This document shows positions 24,254 through 32,451 of a stretch of 38,940 nt of DNA, piece by piece; positions within the stretch are counted from its first letter, which is position 1, and each line of letters starts with the position of its first letter. The notes below the pieces were generated by a model, which worked only from the letters and a program-made list of their open reading frames with translations, did no database searches and was not told the DNA's origin. This DNA is from Candidatus Omnitrophota bacterium (GTDB lineage: Bacteria; Omnitrophota; Gorgyraeia; Gygaellales; Profunditerraquicolaceae): the NCBI GenBank assembly GCA_028715415.1, contig JAQURX010000017.1:1-38940 (forward strand), read 5' to 3'. The translations under genes were made by a program, and so were the position numbers.

Positions 24254-25507
24254 ATGTTTAAGAATCATTTAAGAAATGTTTGTTTTGGTATTATTTTAAG
24301 TTTTTGTTTTGCAAGTTCTGTATTAGCTTATGATCCAAGTAGCGATATTAAATTAGAAGCAGATTATATTCTTTCTTGTCAATTTAATAATTCAAGTAAT
24401 GATGCATACGGAGCAATAAACAATGTTTTTGGAAATCCTACTTGGGTTGTCCCGGGAGAAAATGCTGTTGCAATAATGGGATTAAGCACAGCTTCTAAGG
24501 TTTTAAATGACCCGGTTTATGTTAATAAAGCTAATTTGGCTGCAGATTATTTAGTGCGTGTGCAGGATAATGATGGGGCTTGGTTTGATCAATATGATTA
24601 TGCAAATTCTGTGAGCGGTGCGGGTAAATCTTTGCGGCATACTGCAGAAGTTGTGATGGCATTTGACAAATTAGGCTTTAATGCGGCAAGGTATGATTCA
24701 ATAAAAAAAGCTTCGCAATTTATAATTGACTGTCAAAACCCAATCAATAAAGGTGGAATTGATGATGGTTTAGTTGGAGGAGGCAAAGAGGCTGATGGGA
24801 GTTATCGCTCTTGGCGCTGGACGTCAGATAATGCCTATGCTTACCAAGCCTTAAAAACAGCAGCTAATTGGGCCCAGCAGAGCGGGGACCATGCTGATGC
24901 AGCTAATTTTAATAATGCTGCAAGCAGAGTTTTAGACGGTATAAATAATAAATTGGCTGCTTCTGGTAATCATTGGGTAAGAGTTGTGGATTCTTCAGGA
25001 AATGTTGTTTCGTCGGAAGATAGGAGCGATTGGATTAGCTATGCGCCTTTAATGTTAGATTTGCCAGTGCAAGGAGTGAATCCTTCAGATGCAGGTGATT
25101 GGATTCATAATAATTTACAAAAACTTGATGGTGCAGTGGTTTGGGATGATGCAAGCTTTTCAGAAAGAAAATCTCCCGGGTATTCATTTCAGGCAATGCT
25201 TGTTTGGTTAGATACAGCACAGTCTGGCTATTCGGATGTAGCTCTTAATTGGGCGGAGAATAGTGGTTTATGGCAGAAAGTTGTTGATTCTAACGGAGTA
25301 GTAGGCGGTTGGGTTGATTGGGTTGAGCAAGGAAATAAACCCGATGATTGGCAGAGGTTTATTGATACAAGCGCTTATTATATTATGGTAAAAAATGGCG
25401 GATATGATTTTAAGCCAACTGTTACACCCGAGCCAGTATCAATGTTCCTGTTTGGCATCGGGGGCCTAGCAATGGCAGTATTAAAGATAAAGAATAAAAA
25501 GGTGTAG
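24254..25507 (+). CDS. PEP-CTERM surface protein with an alpha/alpha-toroid-like domain
   Basis: 417 residues: Sec signal peptide (cleavage after VLA near residue 25), then a helical repeat domain with Trp- and Gly-rich turns (DGAWFDQYDYANSV, SYRSWRWTSDNAYAYQAL) resembling six-barrel toroids of glycoside hydrolases, lyases and terpenoid cyclases. The C-terminal sorting signal is PEPVSMFLFGIGG plus a hydrophobic helix and KIKNKKV. PEP-CTERM tails are cut by an exosortase, tying the protein to exopolysaccharide or the cell surface; no exosortase lies in this window. Polysaccharide degradation is possible but unproven. Confidence 0.85.
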   Translation: MFKNHLRNVCFGIILSFCFASSVLAYDPSSDIKLEADYILSCQFNNSSNDAYGAINNVFGNPTWVVPGENAVAIMGLSTASKVLNDPVYVNKANLAADYLVRVQDNDGAWFDQYDYANSVSGAGKSLRHTAEVVMAFDKLGFNAARYDSIKKASQFIIDCQNPINKGGIDDGLVGGGKEADGSYRSWRWTSDNAYAYQALKTAANWAQQSGDHADAANFNNAASRVLDGINNKLAASGNHWVRVVDSSGNVVSSEDRSDWISYAPLMLDLPVQGVNPSDAGDWIHNNLQKLDGAVVWDDASFSERKSPGYSFQAMLVWLDTAQSGYSDVALNWAENSGLWQKVVDSNGVVGGWVDWVEQGNKPDDWQRFIDTSAYYIMVKNGGYDFKPTVTPEPVSMFLFGIGGLAMAVLKIKNKKV

Positions 25508-25539
25508 ATAAATCAGTAAGGTTTAAGGGGAAGATATTT

Positions 25540-26322
25540 ATGTGGTTTGGATTAGAAAGTTTGATGCAAATTGATACGAAACTGCCTGATTGGATTTTGC
25601 TTTTAGGGATATTAATCAGCTTGATGTTTGCTTTGATGATGATTTATTTTGCCAGAAAGTCATCTTCTCGCGCAAAGAGCCTCGATGCATCATTTATTTA
25701 TATAGTTTATGCTTTAGCAAGAGCAGTAGAAGCAAAAGAAGAAGAGACTGGTAACCATATTCTTAGGGTTGGGGAGTTTTGTGCTTTGATTGCGCAGAAT
25801 CTCGGTATGCCTAAGCAATTTGTAAATGATATCCGCATCCAGTCGGTTTTGCACGATATAGGGAAAATTCACATTCCTAATCACATTTTAAGAAAACCGC
25901 AAGCATTGACACCCGATGAATGGGAATTAATGAAGAAACACACTGCTTACGGTGCTGTGATAATAGGAAATCATCAGAGGCTGAAGATTGGGAAAAACAT
26001 AGCGCTTACTCATCATGAAAAATGGGATGGCAGCGGATATCCTTGCGGTTTAAAAGGAGAAGCAATACCTCTTGAAGGACAGATAATCGGCATAGCTGAT
26101 ATTTATGATGCCCTTAGGAGCCCCAGGCCTTATAAACCTGGCTATGACCATAAAACAGCTTTTAAAATAATTACTGAGGGTGATGACAGGATAAAGCCAA
26201 CGCATTTTTCTCCACGAGTGCTAAATGCCTTTAAAGAAGTTGAGGCTAGCTTTGAAGAAACATATGATAAAATGAAGGATATTGACGCGGCTAAAGAGTT
26301 TGAAAAAAACCTTTGCCTTTAA
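25540..26322 (+). CDS. Membrane-anchored HD-GYP domain protein
   Basis: 260 residues: one N-terminal membrane helix (about 17-37), a short linker and an HD-GYP domain. The metal-binding His-Asp pair is VLHDIGKIHIP (His105-Asp106), GNH precedes it at residues 71-73, HHEKWDGSGYPCGLKGE carries the GYP motif and ADIYDALRSPRPYK follows. HD-GYP enzymes hydrolyse cyclic di-GMP; all listed motifs are intact, so activity is likely. It begins a run of genes with 18-bp or shorter gaps or overlaps (two glycosyltransferases, TerC and SGNH-like). Confidence 0.92.
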   Translation: MWFGLESLMQIDTKLPDWILLLGILISLMFALMMIYFARKSSSRAKSLDASFIYIVYALARAVEAKEEETGNHILRVGEFCALIAQNLGMPKQFVNDIRIQSVLHDIGKIHIPNHILRKPQALTPDEWELMKKHTAYGAVIIGNHQRLKIGKNIALTHHEKWDGSGYPCGLKGEAIPLEGQIIGIADIYDALRSPRPYKPGYDHKTAFKIITEGDDRIKPTHFSPRVLNAFKEVEASFEETYDKMKDIDAAKEFEKNLCL

Positions 26323-26340
26323 CCAATAAGAGATTTTGAA

Positions 26341-27048
26341 ATGATTAGTATTATTATTCCAACTTACAACGAGGCAAAGAATATTAAAGAATTAGTTTTC
26401 CGGATAAAAAATTGTTTATCCAGGGAATATGAATTGATAATTGTTGATGACGCTTCTCCGGATGGCACAGGTAAGATTGCAGAGGAGCTTTCAAATAATC
26501 ATCCGATAAAAGTAATTCATAGAAAGGCAAGGTTAGGTTTAGCGTCAGCGGTTTTAGATGGATTTAAAGAGGTTTCTGGAGACTTGTTAGGAGTTATTGA
26601 TTCCGACTTAAGCCATCCTCCGGAAATTATCCCGCTTCTCGTTGAAAACTTGGAAAAACAAAACGCGGATATAATTATCGGCTCAAGGTTTATAAAAGAT
26701 AGCGGAATAGAGAATTGGCCAAAGAAAAGATTGCTGGCAACTAATCTTGCAACTTTAGTAGTAAGGCCGCTTACCAATATTAGTGACCCGATGGCAGGTT
26801 TTTTTATTCTTAGAAGAAGCGTTATTCATAATGTAGGCCTTGTGCCGAGAGGGTATAAGATACTTCTTGAGATTTTAGTTAAAGGAAGATATAAAAAGGC
26901 GGTAGAGTTCCCGATTGTGTTTAAAGATAGGATTAATGGAAGCAGTAAGCTTAATTTAAAAATTTATCTGGAATTTATAGTTCAATTAGGCACGCTGTAT
27001 TTTTATAAAATCAGGAAATCGCTAAGAAAGACAAATGCGAATTCATAA
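26341..27048 (+). CDS. Family 2 glycosyltransferase, dolichyl/polyprenyl-phosphate mannose synthase-like
   Basis: 235 residues, a soluble GT-A enzyme: ISIIIPTYNEAKNIKELV at the start, the DDASPDGTGKIAEEL nucleotide-binding motif, DSDLSHPPEIIP (metal-binding DxD region) and SDPMAGFFILRR. The pattern is that of DPM1-type enzymes, which load a sugar from a nucleotide donor onto a polyprenyl phosphate carrier. It lacks the C-terminal membrane helices of larger relatives. The next gene, a GT87-like integral membrane protein using such lipid-linked donors, is a sensible partner and overlaps it by 14 bp. Confidence 0.88.
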   Translation: MISIIIPTYNEAKNIKELVFRIKNCLSREYELIIVDDASPDGTGKIAEELSNNHPIKVIHRKARLGLASAVLDGFKEVSGDLLGVIDSDLSHPPEIIPLLVENLEKQNADIIIGSRFIKDSGIENWPKKRLLATNLATLVVRPLTNISDPMAGFFILRRSVIHNVGLVPRGYKILLEILVKGRYKKAVEFPIVFKDRINGSSKLNLKIYLEFIVQLGTLYFYKIRKSLRKTNANS

Positions 27049-28297
27049 ATTTCAGTTAAACCTTATTAGTTTGCTTTTTGTTTTTTTTGCCATCGCGATA
27101 GCGATTAACCTTATTTGTTCGGTTTCTCTCAAGCATACTTCGGGAGACTTTGATGTATATTATATTACTTGGCAGAATTATCTCTCTAGAGCTCCTATAT
27201 ATATTGCCCATTCAGGCATAGAGGAGTTTAAATATTCCCCGCTTTTTGCGCTTATTTTTTCACCCTTAGCAATGGTAAATAAGGTTTCAGCTCTTTATAT
27301 CTGGAGCATCTTAAATATTATTTCGCTTTATTTAATCTTCTATCTATTCTACAAGCTAAGTTTATTTTCCTTTACCCGCGTTAAAGATTTTCTGGTATTT
27401 TTTTGTTTGTTTGCTTTGACTGTGCGTTATATTTTTGCAAATATTAAGATCGGCCAGGTAAATTTTCTTCTTTGCCTTTTAATGGTTTTAACGATGTATT
27501 TTGAAATCAGGAAAAAGGACTTTTGGGCGGCATTTTTTCTAGCTCTTAGCGTAATGATTAAATTTTTTCCGCTTCTTTTCTTAATTTATTTTATCTTAAG
27601 GCGGCGATTTAAAATAGTTGGGTTTACTATCCTGTTGGTTGGTATTTTTCTGATCTTGCCCGGCATATTCTCCGGTTTTAGCCTTAATCTTAGGTATATC
27701 CAGGAATGGTTTAATTTATTAAAATATACTCCTGCCCATATGCTTTATTCAGTAAAGAATTATTCGCTGCTTTCATTTTTTTCTTGGTTTTTTATCGCAA
27801 GGCACGAACCGTATTCTATCTTTGAGTATACCATGATTACCAAAGGGATAACGCCTGTAGTGTATCATTTTTGGGCAGTTACTTGCTTTAGCTTATTCAG
27901 TTTTTGTTTTTTAGATATATTTTTTAGGAAAGACAGGGATATTAATACAATATGCCTCGACTATGGCTGCCTTTTTGTGTGCGGGCTTTTATTTAATCCA
28001 TTTTCCTATTTAAATGCCCTAGTTTTCTTAATTGTGCCTTATTTTTTTATTTTACGCTCTTTGTTTTATACAAAGCTAAACAGAAACTGGATTATTGTTA
28101 TTGGAGCGCTAATTTTACTTTGTTTTATTTCTACAATTTCTTATAGTAAGATTTACTTTAAAGATGTCCAAAGCTTTTACCGGTTCTTAGAATATAGATC
28201 GCTTATGTGGACTATGATTCTGGTTTATTTTATTTTATGCTTGCTTAAGTTGCCATCGTGGGCAGCTTTTAGGAATAGGAAGGGAAGTTCAGCATGA
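27035..28297 (+). CDS. GT87/DUF2029-like polyprenyl-phosphate-sugar transferase
   Basis: 420 residues with about ten transmembrane segments. The first extracytoplasmic loop holds the family pattern SGDFDVYYITWQNYL and FKYSPLFALIFSPLA, as in DUF2029 mannosyltransferases, where the Asp is catalytic. These GT-C enzymes move sugars from polyprenyl-phosphate donors onto glycans or lipids outside the membrane. The donor is probably made by the upstream GT2 enzyme; the acceptor is unknown. The stop overlaps the TerC start by 4 bp (ATGA). Confidence 0.8.
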   Translation: MRIHKFQLNLISLLFVFFAIAIAINLICSVSLKHTSGDFDVYYITWQNYLSRAPIYIAHSGIEEFKYSPLFALIFSPLAMVNKVSALYIWSILNIISLYLIFYLFYKLSLFSFTRVKDFLVFFCLFALTVRYIFANIKIGQVNFLLCLLMVLTMYFEIRKKDFWAAFFLALSVMIKFFPLLFLIYFILRRRFKIVGFTILLVGIFLILPGIFSGFSLNLRYIQEWFNLLKYTPAHMLYSVKNYSLLSFFSWFFIARHEPYSIFEYTMITKGITPVVYHFWAVTCFSLFSFCFLDIFFRKDRDINTICLDYGCLFVCGLLFNPFSYLNALVFLIVPYFFILRSLFYTKLNRNWIIVIGALILLCFISTISYSKIYFKDVQSFYRFLEYRSLMWTMILVYFILCLLKLPSWAAFRNRKGSSA

Positions 28298-29217
28298 TTC
28301 CATTCGCTGGATGGGTAGGATTTATTATATTTGTTATAGCAATGCTTATGCTTGATCTTTTCGTTTTTAACCGCAAGGCGCATGAGATCAAGCTGCGTGA
28401 GGCTTTGCTCTGGAGCCTGATGTGGATAGTATTAGCGCTTTTATTCAATGTTGGGGTGTATTTTTGGTTTGGAAGGCAGCAGGCGCTTGAATTCTTGACC
28501 GGGTATGTGCTTGAGAAATCTCTTAGCATAGATAATTTATTTGTTTTTTTAATAATTTTTTCATATTTTAAGATCCCGGGGAAATATCAGCATGGTGTTT
28601 TATTCTGGGGGATATTGGGAGCGCTTATTATGCGTGCTATTTTTATAGCAGGAGGGATTACGCTTCTTAAATATTTCCATTGGATTATATATATATTTGG
28701 TATTTTTCTTGTGATTACCGGCATAAAGATGGCGATTGAAAAAGACAAAGAGATCCATCCTGAGAATAGCCCGGTCCTTCGTTTATTCAACCGTGTTATC
28801 CGGGTGACCCCGGGGTTTGAGGAAGGGAAGTTTTTTGTGCGCAGAGAACAGGTGTTGTTTGCTACGCCGCTGTTTGTAGTCTTGGTCCTTATTGAGACGA
28901 CCGATGTTATTTTTGCTACTGATTCTATCCCCGCAGTCCTTGCTATTACTCAGAAGCCGTTTATCGTGTATACTTCTAATGTCTTTGCGATCCTCGGGCT
29001 GCGCGCCTTGTATTTTGCGCTTTCCGGTATCATGCAATTATTCCATCATTTGCACTATGGTTTGTCTGCGATTCTTGTGTTTGTGGGCATAAAGATGCTT
29101 GTTGCCGATATTTTTAAGATTCCAGTCGGTGTGTCGCTTTCGGTAATTGTGGCCATACTTGCTATTTCAATCGCTGCTTCATTGCGTTGGCCGAAGCAAG
29201 GGAAGCTTTTTAATTAA
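28294..29217 (+). CDS. TerC/Alx-family integral membrane protein
   Basis: 307 residues with about nine membrane helices. Family marks: EKSLSIDNLFVFLIIF near residue 75, whose acidic residue sits in the membrane, and ETTDVIFATDSIPAVLAITQ near residue 205. Close relatives such as E. coli Alx export manganese and respond to alkaline pH; others are tellurite-associated by name only. A manganese-efflux role is the best guess. Placement in a glycosyltransferase operon may relate to metal supply for exported enzymes. Confidence 0.9.
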   Translation: MIPFAGWVGFIIFVIAMLMLDLFVFNRKAHEIKLREALLWSLMWIVLALLFNVGVYFWFGRQQALEFLTGYVLEKSLSIDNLFVFLIIFSYFKIPGKYQHGVLFWGILGALIMRAIFIAGGITLLKYFHWIIYIFGIFLVITGIKMAIEKDKEIHPENSPVLRLFNRVIRVTPGFEEGKFFVRREQVLFATPLFVVLVLIETTDVIFATDSIPAVLAITQKPFIVYTSNVFAILGLRALYFALSGIMQLFHHLHYGLSAILVFVGIKMLVADIFKIPVGVSLSVIVAILAISIAASLRWPKQGKLFN

Positions 29218-29235
29218 AACGGAAAGTTTTATTTT

Positions 29236-30945
29236 ATGAGAAAATTAACTTACGTTTCATTATACTTAATTTATTTACTGCTAGCTATAGTTTTAGTTGA
29301 TTATTTTCTTTACCGCATTTACCTTCATAAATTAAATAAAGATGCGCCTTGCGTGAGTTTGCTTTCCGCCATAAAAAACGTTGATGGCCTTACAAAGTCA
29401 AGGTTAGGATTTATTTCAACAGATAAAAAAAGCTCTTTTGTAAATTTCAATGAAAAGAAAGAAAGGGGTATTATACGGATAGGCTGTTTCGGTGATTCAT
29501 TTACACATGGCGATGAAGTTGGCTCCGATCAGGATTACCCAAGTATTTTGCAGGATATTTTTATCAAGGCCGGAAAAAATAATGTTGAAGTAATCAATTT
29601 TGGAACCCAGTGGTATGGCTTTAGCCAGTCATTTATGATGTGGAAATATGTTGGTATAAAATATGGCCTGGATTACATTTTATTAGGGCCCGGGATGTTT
29701 GATGATATTGAGAGAGAAACATCATTTAACCATACGATGAATACTAAAGCGCAAAATATTTATTACCAGCACGCCAGGTTTGTGCTGGAAAATGGTAACA
29801 TTAGGTTAGTTGATGTGTATGGAGGTAATTGCAAAGAACGTATGGAAAATTATTTTAGATTCTTTCCCTTGATAAGGTATTTAAGGTTTGATATAAATCC
29901 TCCGGCGTTTTTATCCTGTTTAATTCCAGAAGGCCGTAAATTGAACAATCCATTTTATTACAATAAGGGCAGTTTAACGATGGAAGCAGCCGAGATTGAC
30001 AAACTTCTTATTCTAGAAATGCTTAATAGCGGGAGTAAGGTAATTGCCGGGAATTATTATCCGACTGTTGTCCGTATAGCTAGTACCCTTAAATTTAAAA
30101 ATTTTAACTTTGTTAAATTTTATCATCCTGAACATTTTCCGTATCTCATGATGTTAGGGCATAATAGCCCGCTTGGGAACCAAATTGTCGCTAAACAGAT
30201 GTTTGATCTTATCGCTGGAGAAAAAACCAGCCAGTTTGGTGTGATTGATACTGTTGATATTGATAAAGATATGCTGGCAAAGGCTCAAATTGAACAAAGA
30301 AAGTTATCTGAATACGCTGATATGAAAATTGAACTAAATGGGTCCGAATGGGGTTCTTTTGTCAAAACACGCAGCAATTACTCTCAGAAAAACGAACAGC
30401 CTAATATTAAGGAAAGCACGATTGAATCATTTTTGGCTATTAAGCGTAAAAGCAGTAGCATCCTTGATGCTGTTTTTGTTCCCTTGGGCTTCAAATTAGC
30501 AGAAAATTCATCTTTAAAGATCTATATTAATTCTAAGAATCAGAAAAAAAACCTTTATATAGGTAACGTTAGATTATTGAATCCGGGTTTGGGAATTGGG
30601 GTGGTTGATCTGGAAGGGATAAGGATTACCAAGCGAAGCATAATTCAGTGCGAGTGTACAGAAAGATTATTAAGGAATGCTTCCGAAGTTAGCATACTTT
30701 TAAATGATAAAGAGATATTGCGAGGAGTAAGGAAGAATCAGGAAAATAATTTAGTAGAGCTATGGCCAGTTAGAAATAATCTTATAGTTATTCAGCCAAA
30801 GCCCGATAGCCTTATTGATGTGGAAGGGTTAGAGGGGGAAGGCGTTATTTACTTATCGCTTTATACTAAAGATGGTAAAAAACAGGAAATACCTTTTGCC
30901 AGATGGATTAAAAATCAGAAGATCGTATCTTTCTGTGATAAGTAA
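29236..30945 (+). CDS. Membrane-anchored SGNH/GDSL-like protein
   Basis: 569 residues: an N-terminal membrane helix (about 5-27), then an SGNH-hydrolase-like domain. Block I is IGCFGDSFTHGDEVGSD with the candidate nucleophile Ser; the NFGTQWYGFSQS region fits block II, and GHNSPLGNQIVAKQMFDLI supplies a plausible catalytic His. In cell-surface polymer loci such domains commonly add or remove O-acetyl groups. The C-terminal 200 residues are beta-rich and unrecognised. The gene ends the HD-GYP/GT run. Confidence 0.7.
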   Translation: MRKLTYVSLYLIYLLLAIVLVDYFLYRIYLHKLNKDAPCVSLLSAIKNVDGLTKSRLGFISTDKKSSFVNFNEKKERGIIRIGCFGDSFTHGDEVGSDQDYPSILQDIFIKAGKNNVEVINFGTQWYGFSQSFMMWKYVGIKYGLDYILLGPGMFDDIERETSFNHTMNTKAQNIYYQHARFVLENGNIRLVDVYGGNCKERMENYFRFFPLIRYLRFDINPPAFLSCLIPEGRKLNNPFYYNKGSLTMEAAEIDKLLILEMLNSGSKVIAGNYYPTVVRIASTLKFKNFNFVKFYHPEHFPYLMMLGHNSPLGNQIVAKQMFDLIAGEKTSQFGVIDTVDIDKDMLAKAQIEQRKLSEYADMKIELNGSEWGSFVKTRSNYSQKNEQPNIKESTIESFLAIKRKSSSILDAVFVPLGFKLAENSSLKIYINSKNQKKNLYIGNVRLLNPGLGIGVVDLEGIRITKRSIIQCECTERLLRNASEVSILLNDKEILRGVRKNQENNLVELWPVRNNLIVIQPKPDSLIDVEGLEGEGVIYLSLYTKDGKKQEIPFARWIKNQKIVSFCDK

Positions 30946-31004
30946 TTCTCTAGAATATTTTTTATTGAAGTTTTTATAATACTAGTTTAGAATAAAACAA
31001 ATAA

Positions 31005-31146
31005 GTTTACGGGGAGGCCGTAGAAACGGCCTGAGAGTTCTCCGCCACAAATCGTGGCGGACCCGCCAACGTATCAGTGGCGGGTGCGAAATAAGCAGAT
31101 TACCCGATGCACCTGATCTGGATAATGCCAGCGTAGGGAAAAGTTA
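31005..31146 (+). promoter_or_regulatory. TPP riboswitch (THI element) with an expanded peripheral stem
   Basis: The conserved THI sequences are in order: GGGGAGGCC (31011), CTGAGAG (31031-31037), ACCCG (31102-31106) and CCTGATCTGGATAATGCCAG ending at 31130, then CGTAGGGAA. Between CTGAGAG and ACCCG, usually close together or joined by one stem, there are about 64 nt forming two GC-rich hairpins. A TATAAT at 30975-30980 may be the -10 box. The thi4 gene follows after a terminator. Confidence 0.93.
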
Positions 31147-31155
31147 GTGTAATGT

Positions 31156-31191
31156 ATCCCTTGTGCATGTGGCATAGGGGATATTTTTTTT
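31156..31191 (+). terminator. Riboswitch-controlled intrinsic terminator
   Basis: ATCCCTTGTGC (31156-31166) pairs with GCATAGGGGAT (31172-31182) over 11 bp including two G-T pairs, then eight T residues (31184-31191). It lies just downstream of the TPP aptamer, so TPP binding most likely promotes premature termination before thi4. Confidence 0.85.
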
Positions 31192-31230
31192 GGAGAGGTT
31201 TTTGAGGGACAACTACTAAGGAGGCTTTAA

Positions 31231-32016
31231 ATGGCGTTAGATGAAATAAAGATTTCCCGGGCGATTATCGAGTCTTATAGTAAAAAGCTTGTTAAAGCTT
31301 TGGATGTTGATGTGGCGATAGTAGGAGGAGGGCCGGCGGGTATGGTTTGCGGGTATTATTTGGCACAAGCCGGGAAAAGCGTTGTTTTATTTGAAAGAAA
31401 ACTTTCAATTGGCGGCGGAATGTGGGGCGGCGGAATAATGTTTAATGAAATAGTTGTCCAGGAATCTGCTAAGAAAATACTAGATGTATTTGAAATTAAG
31501 ACAAAGAAGTATGAAGAAAATTATTATTTAGCGGATTCTATAGAAACAGTTTCTACAATTTGTTCAAAGGCAGTTAAAGCAGGATTAAAGATTTTTAATT
31601 TGTTAAGCGCCGAGGATGTGATGATCCGGGGGAAAAAAGTTTGCGGGTTAGTCTTGAATTGGACTTCTGTTGAAATGGCTAATTTGCATGTTGATCCGAT
31701 TACAATGCGCTCAAAATTCGTAGTGGATGCAACAGGACACCCTGCTGAAGTAGCGAGGATTATTGAGAGAAAATCTGGAATCCGCCTTAAAACAAAAACA
31801 GGAAAACTTATGGGAGAGCAGTCAATGTGGGCGGAAGTCGGCGAAGAGACAATCGTAAAGAATTCAAAAGAAGTCTGCCCGGGTTTTTATGTTTGTGGAA
31901 TGTGTGCTAACGCTGTCTTTGGAGGCCCGCGAATGGGGCCGATTTTTGGCGGGATGTTGTTATCCGGAGAAAAAGTTGCGAAAGAGCTGCTCAAGCAAAT
32001 AGTTCATTCTAGATAA
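31231..32016 (+). CDS. thi4: Thiazole synthase Thi4 (sulfide-dependent type)
   Basis: Makes the thiazole phosphate half of thiamine from NAD and glycine. 261 residues: FAD/NAD-binding VGGGPAG at residues 32-37, [12 protein letters not shown], and the C-terminal [20 protein letters not shown]. In yeast Thi4 the sulfur comes from an active-site Cys; here the equivalent segment is ANLHVDPIT with His153, as in methanogen Thi4 enzymes that use free sulfide catalytically. That fits an anoxic, sulfide-containing habitat. AAGGAGG precedes the ATG; expression is under the TPP riboswitch. Confidence 0.93.
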   Translation: MALDEIKISRAIIESYSKKLVKALDVDVAIVGGGPAGMVCGYYLAQAGKSVVLFERKLSIGGGMWGGGIMFNEIVVQESAKKILDVFEIKTKKYEENYYLADSIETVSTICSKAVKAGLKIFNLLSAEDVMIRGKKVCGLVLNWTSVEMANLHVDPITMRSKFVVDATGHPAEVARIIERKSGIRLKTKTGKLMGEQSMWAEVGEETIVKNSKEVCPGFYVCGMCANAVFGGPRMGPIFGGMLLSGEKVAKELLKQIVHSR

Positions 32017-32149
32017 AAAGAGAAGATACTAAATTATTTGTAAAAGTGATTATTAAATAGTTTATAAAGTGGTTTATCGACGAGCAGAGGTCCTATATTT
32101 ATGCTCAAATTTAGATAGTAAAGTTCTTAAAAAAGTCCGAAAATTTATC

Positions 32150-32178
32150 TTGACAAGAATAGTTGTCTATCCTATAAT
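32150..32178 (+). promoter_or_regulatory. Consensus promoter P1 upstream of the PEP-CTERM gene
   Basis: TTGACA (32150-32155), 17-bp spacer, TATAAT (32173-32178): both hexamers match the sigma-70 consensus perfectly. The ORF begins 274 nt downstream. The bases before it (32017-32149) contain no gene or obvious terminator. Confidence 0.85.
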
Positions 32179-32270
32179 TGGTCAGTAAGTCAGTTTAGCT
32201 CTTTGTGGAGGAAGTAGCTGTTCTGTCCGCACTTTGAAAAATCGTAATTCCGTGATCATCAAATAATTCG

Positions 32271-32298
32271 TTGACATCCTTTGTAATACCTATATAAT
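32271..32298 (+). promoter_or_regulatory. Consensus promoter P2 upstream of the PEP-CTERM gene
   Basis: TTGACA (32271-32276), 16-bp spacer, TATAAT (32293-32298). A start near 32305 would give a leader of about 147 nt that contains the nested stems at 32321-32392. Confidence 0.8.
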
Positions 32299-32320
32299 AT
32301 CTGAATTCGTAACTTGATTT

Positions 32321-32392
32321 CGGTATGTGTATTTCTGCTGGAAGAGGCAAACCCTACCGGTTTTTCTCATTATGAAGCAGACAGTAGTACCG
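32321..32392 (+). promoter_or_regulatory. Nested-stem structured leader before the PEP-CTERM gene
   Basis: CGGTA (32321-32325) pairs with TACCG (32388-32392), TCTGCT (32334-32339) with AGCAGA (32376-32381), GAG (32344-32346) with CTC (32366-32368) and AAACC (32349-32353) with GGTTT (32359-32363). A second TACCG at 32355-32359 could compete for CGGTA, giving an alternative fold. It matches no riboswitch class I know. Confidence 0.4.
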
Positions 32393-32451
32393 TTTTAAAT
32401 AAATAAGAAGAATATTATGGAAAAAGGCGTTTTTAACAGGAGGAAAGCAAA

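Noticed and set aside
32321-32392. Cyclic di-GMP-I (GEMM) riboswitch
   Set aside because: GGCAAACC is reminiscent of GEMM, but the GNRA tetraloop and the conserved GACGCAAAGCC segment are missing.
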